From positions 95,586-159,585 of the forward strand of contig BJOX01000040.1 in NCBI GenBank assembly GCA_009731375.1: a DNA stretch of 64,000 bases, read 5' to 3'. The DNA is from Paulinella micropora. Lineage: Eukaryota > Cercozoa > Imbricatea > Euglyphida. A program made the translations under genes and the position numbers. Below, piece after piece: positions 40,097 to 50,909 of this stretch; position 1 is the stretch's first letter, and every line of letters begins with the position of its first letter. Under the pieces are notes generated by a model. It saw only the letters and a list, made by a program, of their open reading frames with translations, made no database searches and was not told where the DNA came from.

Positions 40097-40312
40097 GATT
40101 CCCTGCGCGTGTTGGTCCCTTCGCTCGGTCTGGAGGGCCGCATCAACCAACGCATTCAGCGACGGGTGCCGGGCTGTCGACTTTTTGAATTGCAAGAGGA
40201 CCGCGCTGTGCTGGCATGGGAAAACAGCGAACATGCAGCAGGCCAAGGCGGCTATATGAAGCCTCGGTCTGTGCTGCCAAACTACTTCTTGCAGGCCAAT
40301 CCTGATACACTC
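40097..40312 (+). CDS. Large gene exon, end of RNB region
   Basis: Phase 0 start after gccatccag. Basic, beta-rich residues (RINQRIQRRVPGCRLFELQ) suggest the S1-like fold at the end of RNB proteins. The frame stays open to 40480, and I cannot see a normal GT donor near 40312, so the 3' end is approximate. Confidence 0.6.
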
Positions 40313-40424
40313 TGCGCACCGATAACGAATAATTTTCTGTTCGTTCTTCCTGCTCATCACACCCCTTGTGTGCTTGACAGCTTTCTCTCTTTGCATAACC
40401 AAGCGTACATTTTGGTCTGTACAG

Positions 40425-40599
40425 GGCACTACGGTTGTGCTGCGTGGTGGATGTCGCAGTATTTGCCCCGACGCCAGTAAGGCGTCCGGGAGACCTCGAG
40501 ATCGTCCTCGTACCTCAACACCAGCGCGACTCGTTTCTTCCCTCCTCCCTGCTTCCCCTCACAAATGACACAAAGGCAACTGGAAGCCGGTTTTCTGCG
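40425..40599 (+). CDS. Large gene exon between RNB and helicase
   Basis: After gtctgtacag. The best frame reads LCCVVDVAVFAPTP ... PGDLEIVLVPQHQ and ends in phase 0 at tctgcg|gtaaac, matching the next exon. Two other frames are open in part, so confidence is moderate. Confidence 0.45.
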
Positions 40600-40674
40600 G
40601 TAAACTTGGCTTTTTTTCCATGTATCTTCGTTACTACATTCTGTCTTATTTTTGATTGCTCGTTCTTTTTGTAG

Positions 40675-40728
40675 GGCCAGGTGAGAAATGGCGGGCTGGT
40701 ACAGATTGTGGCAAGCTGGCGACTTGAG
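40675..40728 (+). CDS. Large gene small exon, 18 codons
   Basis: Between tttgtag and ttgag|gtatat, phase 0 on both sides. Reads GQVRNGGLVQIVASWRLE, a beta-strand pair. Supported mainly by consistent phase and splice sites. Confidence 0.5.
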
Positions 40729-40792
40729 GTATATCTGAACGCGCACATCGTTATGTGCGATATTGCAAATTTTGTACCGCCTTCCTTGACAG

Positions 40793-40915
40793 GATTTGGC
40801 TAACGAGCAGCTGGTGCCCTGCAAGAGCGTCCCTCTCGTGTTCCAGGACCAAGATATGTATGTGAGCACCTTCTTGCCGCTCCTCACAGAAGAAACCCGT
40901 GCACAGCTGCAGCAG
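40793..40915 (+). CDS. Large gene exon, start of UPF1-like helicase
   Basis: 41 codons, phase 0. The VFQDQDMYVSTFLPLLTEETRAQLQQ segment matches the F-x-s-x-x-x-Y-x-x-x-F-x-P-L-L-x-E-E element that opens the UPF1/SEN1-like helicase region. Followed at once by an intron and a 245-base gap. Confidence 0.75.
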
Positions 40916-40930
40916 GTGTGGCTTGTGTGT

Positions 40931-41175
40931 NNNNNNNNNNNNNNNNNNNNNNNNNNNNNNNNNNNNNNNNNNNNNNNNNNNNNNNNNNNNNNNNNNNNNN
41001 NNNNNNNNNNNNNNNNNNNNNNNNNNNNNNNNNNNNNNNNNNNNNNNNNNNNNNNNNNNNNNNNNNNNNNNNNNNNNNNNNNNNNNNNNNNNNNNNNNNN
41101 NNNNNNNNNNNNNNNNNNNNNNNNNNNNNNNNNNNNNNNNNNNNNNNNNNNNNNNNNNNNNNNNNNNNNNNNNNN
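40931..41175. other. Assembly gap inside the large gene
   Basis: 245 N bases next to poly-C and CA repeats. The gap is probably intronic but could hide a short exon. Confidence 0.9.
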
Positions 41176-41362
41176 CCCCCCCCCCCCCCCCCCCCCCCCC
41201 ACACACACACACAGACACACACACACACACCGACACCCACACACCCACCCAGCCAACTCTCTTTTGTTTGTTTGTTTGTTTGTTTGTTTCGTTCCCCAGT
41301 TCTTCTGCACCGTTCCTGATAAGCCTTGTTCTGCATGACCATCCCAATTCATCCTATCGTAG

Positions 41363-41515
41363 GCTGCGGAAGGGCTCGGGTCGAACAGCGTGCAAGAGGC
41401 TGTTGCGGTGGGCGCAGAGGTGGTGGATTTGGATTTCGTGGAGTTCTACGTGTCTTTGGACAGTATGAGCAACCTCGGCAACGAAGCTAAGGCAGCCATG
41501 ATCTCCGGCGCTGTG
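41363..41515 (+). CDS. Large gene exon, helicase 1 N-terminal region
   Basis: 51 codons after atcgtag. Reads GSNSVQEAVAVGAEVVDLDFVEFYVSLD, acidic and beta-rich, consistent with the stalk/1B beta-barrel region between the N-terminal helix and Walker A in UPF1-like helicases. Phase 0 on both sides. Confidence 0.65.
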
Positions 41516-41659
41516 GTCTCCTTTGCAACTTTACTCTCCTGCCCTTCGTTCCTTCTCCCTTTTCTAGTCGTACGAGGAGGAAATGAGTTCAAGCTCTTGC
41601 CTTTCTCTGCTTGATCTCTCTTGCCGCCTGAAGCAGCCTCCTGTTCTGTTCTGTTTCAG

Positions 41660-41786
41660 GTCTGCGTGTCCGAGCAGGACCCTTGGGCCGAAGGCGCCTC
41701 GAGTCTGCACGAGGCTGCGGCACAGGGCCAGCTGCGTGGGTATCAACTCTGTGTGCTAGAGTTCATCAAAGCACCTGAGATTGGAG
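41660..41786 (+). CDS. Large gene exon, helicase 1 region 1B
   Basis: Begins after gtttcag in phase 0 and ends at ggag|gtgtag in phase 1. The phase does not match the best start of the next exon (42895), so the donor or acceptor is misplaced, or a small exon lies in the repeat-filled intron 41787-42894 (CT, AT, GTTT and CTT arrays, poly-C, gap 42776-42785). Confidence 0.55.
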
Positions 41787-42070
41787 GTGTAGAGCTTCCT
41801 TCTACTTTTCCCTTACGTTCTTGCTCTCTTTTCCTGTTCAGAGAAACCATTTTCTCTCTCAATCTATTTATCTATCTACCGTTTTCACTCTCTCTCTCTC
41901 TCTCTCTCTCTGACCTCTGTCTTGATCTCTGTCTTTATCTCTGTCGACGTCTTTGTCTCTATCTTTGTCTCTGTCTTTGTCTCTGTCTTTGTCTCTGTCT
42001 TTGTTTCTGTCTTTGTTTCTGTGTTTTGTTTGTCTTTGTTTCTGTCTGTATCTCTGTCTTTATGTATCTA

Positions 42071-42156
<86 letters not shown>

Positions 42157-42638
42157 CATATATATATGTGTATGTGTGTGTGTGTGTCTATATATATACA
42201 TATGTAAAAATATATGTATATATATGTATGTATGTACTATATTTCTCTTTTTCTTTCTCTCTTTTTTGCTATTGTTGCTATTTGTCCCGTTATTGTCGTC
42301 GGTGGTTGGTCGGTTGGTTGGTTTGTTTGTTTGTTTGTTTGTCATTCTCTCCGTGAGCTTGTATCCTGTCTGCATTAACAGAGCAACACTTTGTGGGGTC
42401 TCTGGAGGGCATTTTTGCGTACAGTACTTCTCCCGTCCGCCGCGCTCTCGATGAACAACCGGTGCCTCTCTCTCTTTCTTCTTCTTCTTCTTCTTCTTCT
42501 TCTTCTTCTTCTTCTTCTTCTTCTTCTTCTTCTTCCTCCTCCTCCTCCTCTTCTTCTTCCTCCTCCTCCTCCTCCTCCTCCTCTTCTTCTTCTTCTTCTT
42601 CTTCTTCTTCTTCTTCTTCTTCTTCTTCTTCTTCTTCT

Positions 42639-42669
<31 letters not shown>

Positions 42670-42712
42670 GACTTTCTTTCTTTCTTTCTTGCAGAGGATC
42701 TCTGTCTCCATT

Positions 42713-42775
<63 letters not shown>

Positions 42776-42894
42776 NNNNNNNNNNCCCCCCCCCCCCCCC
42801 CGCCCGTCCCTCTCTCTCTTTCTCGCTCGCTCTTGCCGAGTGTGTTTTGCCTTCTTACGCACATTGGTACAATGACGCATGCACACATGCTCAG

Positions 42895-43419
42895 AACGGC
42901 GTGCTGTACGTGACGCCTCTGGGCAACATCACGACTGCCCAGCGTATTGCCTACGCCTTCGGCCTAGACACGCAGCCTCATTTCGAAGACCTAGTCTGTG
43001 GGACAGATCGTACATTGCCAGGCCATCACCGACAGACCGCAGAGATAGGGTGGATGCTTGAGAATTCGGATATCGGTTCTGAAGAGGAGACAGGAGGTTG
43101 GCTCTGCACAGAGCACTTTGGGATGGACACGCTGAACGTCCAACAGCAGGTAGCAATCCGCAAGGCGTGTCGGCCCGGCGTTACCCTTATCCAGGGCCCA
43201 CCCGGCACCGGCAAGACCAGCACTGTCGTGCCTCTCTTGGCGCAGCTGCTCTCGCTGCCACAGGAAGGCCGCGTGCTCATGACCGCCCCAACCAATGTCG
43301 CGGCGCAAGAGATCGCTCGCCGGTTTCTGCAGAAGTACTATCCTCGCCCCGAGCGCGCTACTTTGGACTCCAGGACCAGCAATGCTAGTGCCGAGCGGCA
43401 ACCATGCGCACTTTGGCAG
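42895..43419 (+). CDS. Large gene exon, UPF1-like helicase motifs Q and I (Walker A)
   Basis: 175 codons. Contains the N-V-Q-Q-Q-V Q-motif (about 43138) and Walker A GPPGTGKTS (about 43194-43220) that binds ATP phosphates, then the motif Ia strand VLMTAPTNVAAQEIARRF. These define an SF1 helicase of the UPF1/SEN1/IGHMBP2 group. Ends tggcag|gttggt in phase 0. Confidence 0.92.
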
Positions 43420-43479
43420 GTTGGTCTTGCCTATGCATGAGCTCAAAGCCTTAGCTTTTGCTTAAACTTCTATGTGCAG

Positions 43480-45681
43480 GTTGTGTACGTGGGTCTTGAG
43501 CATGGAGAAGTAGACGCTGAACTCGCCAGCATTTCGTTGCACTTGCGCGTCAAGCGTCTGCAGCAAGCTCTGTGTAGCCTCAGCCAATGCTGTGCTTCCA
43601 TGCAGCTCAACCTCATAGACGCCTGCCTTCATGAGTATCGCAATGCTCCGAACAACTCGAGCTCGTTGGTGGTCTTCCTGCGCACACGCGTCGGCAAGCT
43701 GGTGCGGGAGTTACAGGACGCAGGAGAGGTGTGTGTTCAGGAGCTGCCACAAAGCCCCGCCATGGAGGCCAAGCTGAGGGTCGGCCAGGGAGTTGTGGGC
43801 AGCAAGAAGGTCAGATGGTACTTGCAAGAGCTAGCAGGCCTGCTGAAGCGGGTGGCGGTACGCGCTGCTGCGTTAGATGAGTTCTCCGACGTCGAGCCTG
43901 GTGCCGACGCCGGAGGCGAGGTGTTGCGAACGGCTGTCGGCAGAGAATTGCGAGAGGTCTGCGCCCCTCTGGTAGCGCCGGTACAAACACTGCAGCGGCT
44001 GGTCTCCGCCTGGCTGCTGTGGGGTGGACCACGTTTGGCTGCGGAGGTAGGCCTTCGCAAAGCAGTGCTTGAGGTATCTCGGCTCGTCTGCTGCACGGTC
44101 AGCGTCTCAGGCCGACGCTTACTGCAGAAGTTGTCCTTTGCGTCGATGGTCGTCGACGAGGCCTGCCAGTTGACGGAAGCCGAGGCCGTTATTCTGCTCA
44201 AACGTGGATGCCCCCCTTCTGAAGATGGTGACGAGCAGGAAAGCGGCCCAGCGCTGGACAGGCTGGTACTAGTTGGCGACCCGCGGCAACTGCCGGCACT
44301 GGTTATTTCTCGTAAATCCTCCCGCTGCAAGTATGGGCGCAGCCTGTTTGAGCGCCTTGTGACGGCCCAGCTTTTGCGCGCGCACTTGTTAGATGTGCAA
44401 TACCGCATGGCGCCTGCCATATCTCTCTGGCCTAACCAAGCTTTCTACGACGGCAAGCTCACGGACGGTGAGAATGTGTTGCAGAGGGAAGCGCCGCCTT
44501 GGCATACACGGTATGGCAGTTGCTGCTTCATCGATGTGATCGCAAAGGGGAGCGCTGAGCAGAAGGATGAGCTCAATAGCATCTTCAACAAATTCGAATG
44601 CCTCGTCATCATGGAAGTCGTGCGGGACCTGCATAAGTGCTGCGGTAATCAGAATTTCCACAAAATGGCTATTGGCGTCATATCGCCATACAAGGCACAG
44701 ATTGCACTCCTCTCGGAAAAGTTGTCTGCCTTCCACAACGTTGACGTGGCTACCGTAGACGGGTTTCAGGGACAGCAGAGGGATATCATAATCATCTCCA
44801 CTGTGCGCTCCAATCCTGAAGGCCATATTGGTTTCGTGTCAGACGAGCAGCGATTGAATGTTTCCATCACGCGTGCAAAGAGAGGTCTCATCATTGTTGG
44901 CGAAGCGCGCACGCTCTGCAAGAAGAATGCGCGGTGGCGCAGCCTGGTTGATGACATGAAGTGTCAGGGGGAGTACATGGATCTCAGCGCCATGGGGTTT
45001 GCGAATCTACGAAATGAGTTCAACAGAGAAATCCTGTTCCGCAAAATTGCGACGAAAGTGTACAATCAGGGTGACAACGCTAACACGAAAATCTTTGAAG
45101 AGTCCACATGGCCTGTGCTGTTGAGCAAACAGTGCTGGCAGCAGATGGAAGCACTCAGCAAAGATAGAGCTGTGGCTAAGGAGGTGGTAGAAAAGATCTT
45201 GCGTCTTGCTAACGGACACTTTCCCCGCGCCTTTCATTCTGCTCTGCCTTCTCACCACACGATCTCTGGTCCGCACGTCAGCAGCCTGATCCAGCAAAGT
45301 CCCGTGGGCCGGTGGCTGACCTTGCTGTGGATGGTGGAGGTGGAGGAATGTTTTGACGAGAGCGCAGAGGGCAAAGATGCGAAAAAGCAAGCACGCCCAA
45401 CGGGTCTGCGCCAAGTGCTGAAGCTGTGGTTTATAGTGCCTGCGGGACAGCAGCAGCAGTACATGGACCGCATGGTCCGCTATCTGGCGGGCCAATGCGA
45501 CCTAGAGCTGCAGCTGGCCAGCGAGCGCGTCCGCAAGCGAACCGAGAGCAAAGCATCTGGGCCAGTAGCCTTTGAACCCAGAAGGTGGCCGGAAAGCGAA
45601 TTTGCGCGCTTGCAAGAGGCACAACGACAGTACAGACTGCAGACAGAGACAAAGAGAAGGCAATGCAGCTGGGAAGTGTGA
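43480..45681 (+). CDS. Large gene exon, UPF1-like helicase motifs II to VI
   Basis: The largest exon. Motif II VVDEACQ (about 44149-44169) coordinates magnesium, and motif III is LVGDPRQLPAL. Then come LLDVQYRMAPA (motif IV), VATVDGFQGQQRDIIIISTVR (motif V) and RLNVSITRAKRGLIIVG (motif VI, arginine finger). All catalytic residues are intact, so ATP-driven 5'-3' unwinding is expected from family knowledge. A long insertion (43560-44130) replaces the usual short segment before motif II. The frame closes at TGA 45679-45681, but the protein evidently continues in another frame. Confidence 0.93.
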   Translation, partial: VVYVGLEHGEVDAELASISLHLRVKRLQQALCSLSQCCASMQLNLIDACLHEYRNAPNNSSSLVVFLRTRVGKLVRELQDAGEVCVQELPQSPAMEAKLRVGQGVVGSKKVRWYLQELAGLLKRVAVRAAALDEFSDVEPGADAGGEVLRTAVGRELREVCAPLVAPVQTLQRLVSAWLLWGGPRLAAEVGLRKAVLEVSRLVCCTVSVSGRRLLQKLSFASMVVDEACQLTEAEAVILLKRGCPPSEDGDEQESGPALDRLVLVGDPRQLPALVISRKSSRCKYGRSLFERLVTAQLLRAHLLDVQYRMAPAISLWPNQAFYDGKLTDGENVLQREAPPWHTRYGSCCFIDVIAKGSAEQKDELNSIFNKFECLVIMEVVRDLHKCCGNQNFHKMAIGVISPYKAQIALLSEKLSAFHNVDVATVDGFQGQQRDIIIISTVRSNPEGHIGFVSDEQRLNVSITRAKRGLIIVGEARTLCKKNARWRSLVDDMKCQGEYMDLSAMGFANLRNEFNREILFRKIATKVYNQGDNANTKIFEESTWPVLLSKQCWQQMEALSKDRAVAKEVVEKILRLANGHFPRAFHSALPSHHTISGPHVSSLIQQSPVGRWLTLLWMVEVEECFDESAEGKDAKKQARPTGLRQVLKLWFIVPAGQQQQYMDRMVRYLAGQCDLELQLASERVRKRTESKASGPVAFEPRRWPESEFARLQEAQRQYRLQTETKRRQCSWEV

Positions 45682-46067
45682 CAGGGGCAAGCCAGGAGGT
45701 GGACGCATTGCGAGAAGACACCAATATTGACGAAGCGATGCTCCTGATGAAGTTTTTCCAAATGTCTACGTTCTCAATGAACAAGGTGCTGCATCAAGGC
45801 GGAGACAGCGACGACTTCGAGTCGCCTTTCAAGCTGGGCTTGCAGGAGGAGCTTGTTTGTCGTATGGCCCACAGTGTGTTTGTACTCGGTCGATCGGGCA
45901 CGGGAAAGACAACCATCATTCTACAGCGTATCTTCAGGGCTGAGCGCGCGGCCAGAGATGTGCAGCTGGACATCTCTGTTCCGCGGAGAGACCTTCCTGT
46001 GTCAGGGGTAGAGCTCAAAGCAGCTGCTGTTGCCTCAGCCCCAACACCCTCTTCATGTGACCCGTCG
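45663..46067 (+). CDS. Large gene exon, second helicase Walker A (UvrD/TRANK1-like)
   Basis: Starts within the 3' end of the preceding exon, in a different frame. The candidate first codon is ATG 45663, but the open frame extends further 5'. Contains FVLGRSGTGKTTII (Walker A, 45888-45914) preceded by SPFKLGLQEELVCRMAHS, the layout of TRANK1-type UvrD-like helicases. Ends gtcg|gtacct in phase 0. Either a small hidden intron or a one-base assembly error joins it to the UPF1-like exon, or a new gene starts here. Confidence 0.75.
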
Positions 46068-46152
46068 GTACCTACCCACTGACTGTTTCTCCACTTGATA
46101 GGCTGACTTCTTGGTGCAGTGGTAGTACCAACACCTGATTTTTCTGGTGCAG

Positions 46153-48072
46153 GTCATGCCGGACGCGCTTGCACGACCCACTCGCGTGCTAAGGCAGGGA
46201 GCCGCGCTCGACAGCAGCGCTAGCAGGGAGCAAGAGTTGCAAGAATCGGATATGAAGCAGCCTGTTGAGCCTGGCTTGGGTTTCCTTATCGTGGAAATCG
46301 GGTTGCCTAAGTCTCGCACAGCTGTCAGGGCAATTGCGTCGTCCCTAGAGCAGTGCCCAGCCAGACAGCAAATTGAAGGAGACTGCAAAGAGAGTAGCGG
46401 GGTTTGTCAAGAGGAAGAAGCTGCAGCTGGGGCGCAGAAAGCAAATGATGTCAAGGACCGAAACCAGCTCAAACAGCTGATGGTTACCAAAAGTGAACAC
46501 CTGTGCGCTGCTTTCGGAAAATCGTTTGTGCGACTCTGCCGCTCCGACCCCAAGATGGCCGCAATGTGTGCTGGAGATGCAGAGGGGAAAGGAAAAGCCT
46601 GCGCTGCGCGCTGGGAGCAGAAGATGAGCTCTCTGCCGAATTCCTTGGCCGAGCTGTCCTCTTTTGACTTTCCGCTTTTTCTAACTAGCCAGAAGTTCCT
46701 GTGGATGCTCGACGGCACGCTTAAGCGGTCATTCTTCAATCATCGACCAGGAACTGACATAGAGCGACAGGAAGACACAGCTGACCTTTCCCAGCAAGCC
46801 GCCCAGCTCTTCCGCCACGCCGACCACAATCATGGCCCACCCACGCCAACCGCACCATGGGACCGAACCTTGCCAGGACCAGACGAAGGGGATGTGGAGG
46901 TCCCTTTGTGCATGGGATATAACCCTGACAAGGAGCTAAGCTTCGAGGTGTTTCAGGAGGAGTATTGGCCACACTTCTCAGACAGCAATAAAAAGAATCT
47001 GGAGGCTGCACTGGTGTTTCGCGAGATCCAATCAGCTATCAAGGGATCCCCAGTCGCCCTGCGAGATGCCGATAGCGCAGACAACCATGTGTCACGAGCG
47101 ACCTACCTTAGCAGTAACATTGGGGCTCGTTCCAACAGCCTGTCCGTGCAACAGGCACATAACGTGTTCGAGCTATTCTTGCAGTACGAAAAGCAGCGGA
47201 GGAAACGCAGTGCATACGACCGAGCAGATGCTGTCCACTACATCTACCGTGCACTCTCACAGGACGGTTATAAAGGACCGAAATTCCATTTTGTTTACGT
47301 TGATGAAGTGCAGGACATGACTCCTGCAGAGCTTGTTCTCTTCAAATTTATCTGCTTCAACCCCAACGGCTTCTTTTTTGCCGGCGACACGGCCCAGACC
47401 ATAGCGCCCGGCGTGTCGTTTCGTTTTCAAACTCTTAAAGACCTCTTTTACACAGACTACCGGCTGCATCTTCCGACCTGTCGTTTCTTGAGCTTGCCGA
47501 AGTCGCTTGATGTGCCTGCTAGTCAAGAGGCAGGTACCGTTAGCTCTGGGCCGCAGGAACCACTGTCAGAAAACAACGGCGAGGCGGCAGCCGAAGAGGT
47601 GAAGTCATTCAAACAGAAGGTGAGGCAACGACAGCAAGAGAAGACACGCAAGGGACAGCGCGCCCTCAAACAAAGGCGTCAACAGCAACAGCACCTGCGG
47701 GATGCGGTAGAACAAGAGGAAAGAAGAGAGGACAGTGCGATTCATACAGAGGCAAAGCAAGAGACAAAGCGGCGAGGTGGAGAGCAATCGCAAGCGGGCA
47801 AGCGCAAAACTGTATACGTACCGGAGGTGCAGCAGCTGACACGCAACTATCGGACTCACTCGGGCGTGTTGGACCTGGCGGCCTCAGTCATCGACATGCT
47901 GTCCCGCTGGTTCCCGCAGTATATCGACGTTCTGGAACGAGAAAGTGCCCTTGTTATGGGCCAACCGCCCAAATTCTTGGTCGGCGGAGAGGAGGGTGAG
48001 GGCGAGAGCGGGCTGGTGGCGCTGTTTGGCGAAGCTGCAGTCAGCAAGGAGATCGAGTTCGGTGCAGAGCAG
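46153..48072 (+). CDS. Large gene exon, TRANK1-like helicase core
   Basis: 640 codons, phase 0. Key blocks are HFVYVDEVQDMTPAELVLFK (motif II, 47302-47316), NPNGFFFAGDTAQTIAPGVSFRF (motif III), and QLTRNYRTHSGVLDLA (motif IV). These match TRANK1-type proteins almost throughout. Two insertions are typical of disorder: an acidic/Gln region (46200-46470) and a Lys/Gln/Arg/Glu-rich coiled region (47590-47810). Expected activity is UvrD-family ATPase and 3'-5' translocase. Confidence 0.93.
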
Positions 48073-48386
48073 GTAACAGCCTGAGCATGTAGCACGCCTG
48101 GGCTTGAGAATCATATTTCCTAATAACTAGAACTACAAAATTTGAGGCTCTCGTTCTCAGAATACCGTGTCATTTTTTAAAGCCTAGTGGCGGCTCCTTT
48201 GATGGCTACCTTGATGGTATTTTAGCGAGTCAATATCCAATTGTTAAAAGCAATACTCTGCCAAAATGAGGCCATAGAAGTTATTCTAGTCGCAGCCTTG
48301 GACGGATAGGATATGTCGCTAGCACAGTGTGACACGTAAATACTACAAGGAGACAAGAAAAATAATTGCGTTGTGATTGTCTATAG

Positions 48387-48474
48387 GTGATTTTGGTGCG
48401 TCACGAGGGGACCAAGCAAAGTCTTCAAGCAGAGTTTCCAACGGCGCTCATCCTGACAATTAAACAGGCCAAAG
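48387..48474 (+). CDS. Large gene exon, helicase 2 strand before motif V
   Basis: Starts after ctatag in phase 0 and ends aaag|gttagc in phase 1. Reads VILVRHEGTKQSL ... ALILTIKQAKG, the ILV and LTI-x-x-AKG strands that lead into the GLEFDDV motif of TRANK1-like helicases. Confidence 0.85.
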
Positions 48475-48546
48475 GTTAGCGACTGCGCTTTTAGTATAAG
48501 TTATTGCTTTTGTGATTGTCGAGTAAAAAGTCTATGCTGCGTGCAG

Positions 48547-48602
48547 GTCTAGAGTTTGATGACGTTCTTTGTTATGAATTCTTTGCAGATTCCACTTTCA
48601 AG
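48547..48602 (+). CDS. Large gene exon, helicase 2 motif V
   Basis: Completes the glycine codon split by the intron and reads GLEFDDVLCYEFFADSTFK, the motif V signature (KG-LEFDDV) of TRANK1/UvrD-type enzymes. Ends phase 0 at ttcaag|gtcctt. The following intron holds CT repeats, poly-C and a gap (48722-48731). Confidence 0.87.
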
Positions 48603-48737
48603 GTCCTTTTTATGCTCGTTCATGTTTGAATCGGGAAAGCTTCTCTCTTCAACCTCCAACTCTCTCCCTCTCTCTCTCTCTCTTTCTCCTCCCCCCCCCC
48701 CCCCCCCCCCCCCCCCTCCTCNNNNNNNNNNGCTGAG

Positions 48738-48893
48738 GTTGATTCCTCTGCCGCTGACAAACTTGGATCGATTGTATTCCGCAAGTTTGATGCCAACCTG
48801 CACCACCAATTGTGTCCTGAACTCAAAGCCCTGTACGTTGCCATCACGCGCGCGCGCCAGAAGTTGTGGTTCTTTGAGCGCGCCTCCAAAGCG
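48738..48893 (+). CDS. Large gene exon, helicase 2 motif VI
   Basis: 52 codons, phase 0. LCPELKALYVAITRARQKLWFFE is motif VI with the arginines that sense ATP. The acceptor used is ctgag just after the gap; the exon could start a few codons earlier inside the gap. Confidence 0.87.
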
Positions 48894-49136
48894 GTACCCT
48901 GTAAAGTCAAATGTAGGAATATTCCTGGACTAAAACAAAAGTGTCGCAGTGACAGAGAAATATATGTTCCCCAACTGTTCACAGATACGATGTATTTATT
49001 TGTTAAGTTTGCCTGCCCAAACTTCCGCGAGCTTAAGGCTTCAAATTAGAGTGCCTTATCAAAAAGCTTAAGGGAACAGTTCTTATGATATGCGTGTACG
49101 TGGTAGGGCTGCCATCCCATGCTAGATCTTTGGCAG

Positions 49137-49256
49137 AGGGCAAAACTAGTAGAAGTGCTGGGTGCAGAACAAAAGAAGATGCTGAGCTTGCAGCTGTCTG
49201 CGCGCAGCACACCCGCCCAATACCGCAAAAAGGCAGAGGAGCTGCTGCAACGCGAA
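49137..49256 (+). CDS. Large gene exon after helicase 2
   Basis: 40 codons after tttggcag, phase 0. Charged helical sequence (KLVEVLGAEQKKMLSLQLS ... YRKKAEELLQRE) as found just C-terminal to the TRANK1 helicase. Donor gaa|gtaagc is strong. Confidence 0.7.
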
Positions 49257-49555
49257 GTAAGCTCACTAGTCTCACTTTTTTCCCTATCTCTTGCCTGTTG
49301 CTTCTCTCGTTTGAACATTTATATATGCATAAGTATGTCTGACTATTTCTTTCTCTTCTCTATCTCGGTCTCTCTCCTCTTTCTGTGTTCTACTTTTGCC
49401 TTGTTCTCCTTGATATGTGGCAACTGCAGTCTCTTGCTTTTATGTTTCCCCACCAGCTCAGAAGTAGGTTTTGTGCTTGGCCTGTTTTTGCACTGATTGT
49501 TCGTTGAACAGTGTCACTCGAACCTAACTTCAACCAATCTCATGTGTGTGGCCAG

Positions 49556-49681
49556 CTGTTCCAGGAGGCTCAAATGTTTTTCAAAAAGGCCAACTGTCCA
49601 TTAGAAGTGAAGCGAGTGGAGGCGCTTTTGCAGTACAAGCTAGCACAGGACATGCTCAAGCTCTCCAACCGCCAGACTGAG
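49556..49681 (+). CDS. Large gene exon, helical repeat
   Basis: 42 codons, phase 0, flanked by ggccag and ctgag|gtctct. Helix-turn-helix pattern with LFQEAQMFFKKANCPLEVKRVEALLQYKLAQ, resembling degenerate TPR-type repeats of TRANK1. Confidence 0.7.
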
Positions 49682-49830
49682 GTCTCTTCCACTAACTTTG
49701 CATCTGTATACTTTACATGCTTTTGGATATCTTCATCTATTCCATTATGTACATTTTTTCTTTCTCACTGTATCTCGTCTGTACCATCTTCACGTTTCTC
49801 CTTTCACCTGTCTGTTCCTTTCTTGGCTAG

Positions 49831-50156
49831 GCGCTCGGCAAGTTTGCTCGTGCAGGCCAGCTGTTTGAGGAGCTGAAGCAGTTTACAGAGGCCGCAGAGG
49901 CCTTTCAGAAAGCAGGAAAGCCGGAGCGGGCTGCGGACTTGTTCGACCAGGCCGGGGAGCTGGGCAAGGCAGCGGACTGCCACTTCCGCATGCAGGCCTG
50001 GCGCAAGGCCATGGACTGCTGCCAAAGGGCAGAGAATTGGGAACATGCCATGCTGGTGGCGCTGAAGGGAGATCTAGCACTGCTGGAAGACGGGGAGAGG
50101 CTTTTGGACAAAGTGGACGAAGACAAACAGCTCAACTGGATACGCCAGGCGGCAGA
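49831..50156 (+). CDS. Large gene exon, TPR-like repeats
   Basis: 108 codons, phase 0 start and phase 2 end (caga|gtgagt). At least three helix pairs with the A-x-x-F-x-x-A-G-x-x-x-x-A periodicity (EAAEAFQKAGKPERAADLFDQAGELGKAADCHFRM). Such repeats usually mediate protein contacts. Confidence 0.8.
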
Positions 50157-50612
50157 GTGAGTGCGATAATAGAATTGTTAACATCAAATATCATAAATAT
50201 AGTAATCAAACAGAATAAATAAGATTCAAGACATATAGTAATCGAATAGAATAAATAGAACAGAATAAAACAGAATAGAAGAAAAGAAAAGCTAGTTTGA
50301 ACACGAATAATGGACATGAACATGAACATCATGAAGTTAGGTGTAATACTTCCTTGATGTAATATGATGTGTAAACACAATAGAGCATGAAAGGAATATT
50401 CATATGTCATTGTTTTATGTACGTCTTTTTTATGTTGCGCATGTTTATGTAAGTCTTTAAAGGCAACATTAATGTGTATACACGTGCATGCACATATATC
50501 TAACTATCATCTTTGTTATTTATATGCACGATATGTGTGTGCCCACATATAAACACTGTGGACTTGCGGCTGGCTTCTTCCTGATCGGCTGCCTGTGCAC
50601 ATATCTTGCTAG

Positions 50613-50781
50613 GAGATTGAATGCAGAAGGAGACGATGCGCGCTTGTTGCGGGTGCTACAGCGGTTGTCCCACCCGAACGACAGCGAAATTCTGCGCGAG
50701 CTGGGGCGTCTACCTCTGCTGGTGGGGCTCATGATCCAGCGCAAGCAGTACCCCGAGGCAGGAATACTGCTGGCCGAACAG
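50613..50781 (+). CDS. Large gene exon, helical region
   Basis: Completes the phase-2 codon, then 56 codons (DDARLLRVLQRLSHPNDSEILRELG ... YPEAGILLAEQ). Continues the helical repeat array of TRANK1-type proteins. Donor aacag|gtcggt. Confidence 0.75.
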
Positions 50782-50909
50782 GTCGGTCGCTCTCAGGCTT
50801 GTTATCTTTCGTCGTCCATTTTCTATCGTGCCTGCTGATGTTGACACGTGTACAATTATGTAATAGTATGCATATGTGTACGACACACGTATGGGTTGCT
50901 GTGACTCAG

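Noticed and set aside
43737-44420. Minus-strand ORF of 227 residues within the UPF1-like exon
   Set aside because: It is a shadow of the GC-rich helicase exon on the other strand. The plus-strand frame carries all helicase motifs.
48073-48386. Gene end at 48084
   Set aside because: The stop in the open frame lies just inside an intron that begins gtaaca at 48073. The next exons supply helicase motifs V and VI in phase.
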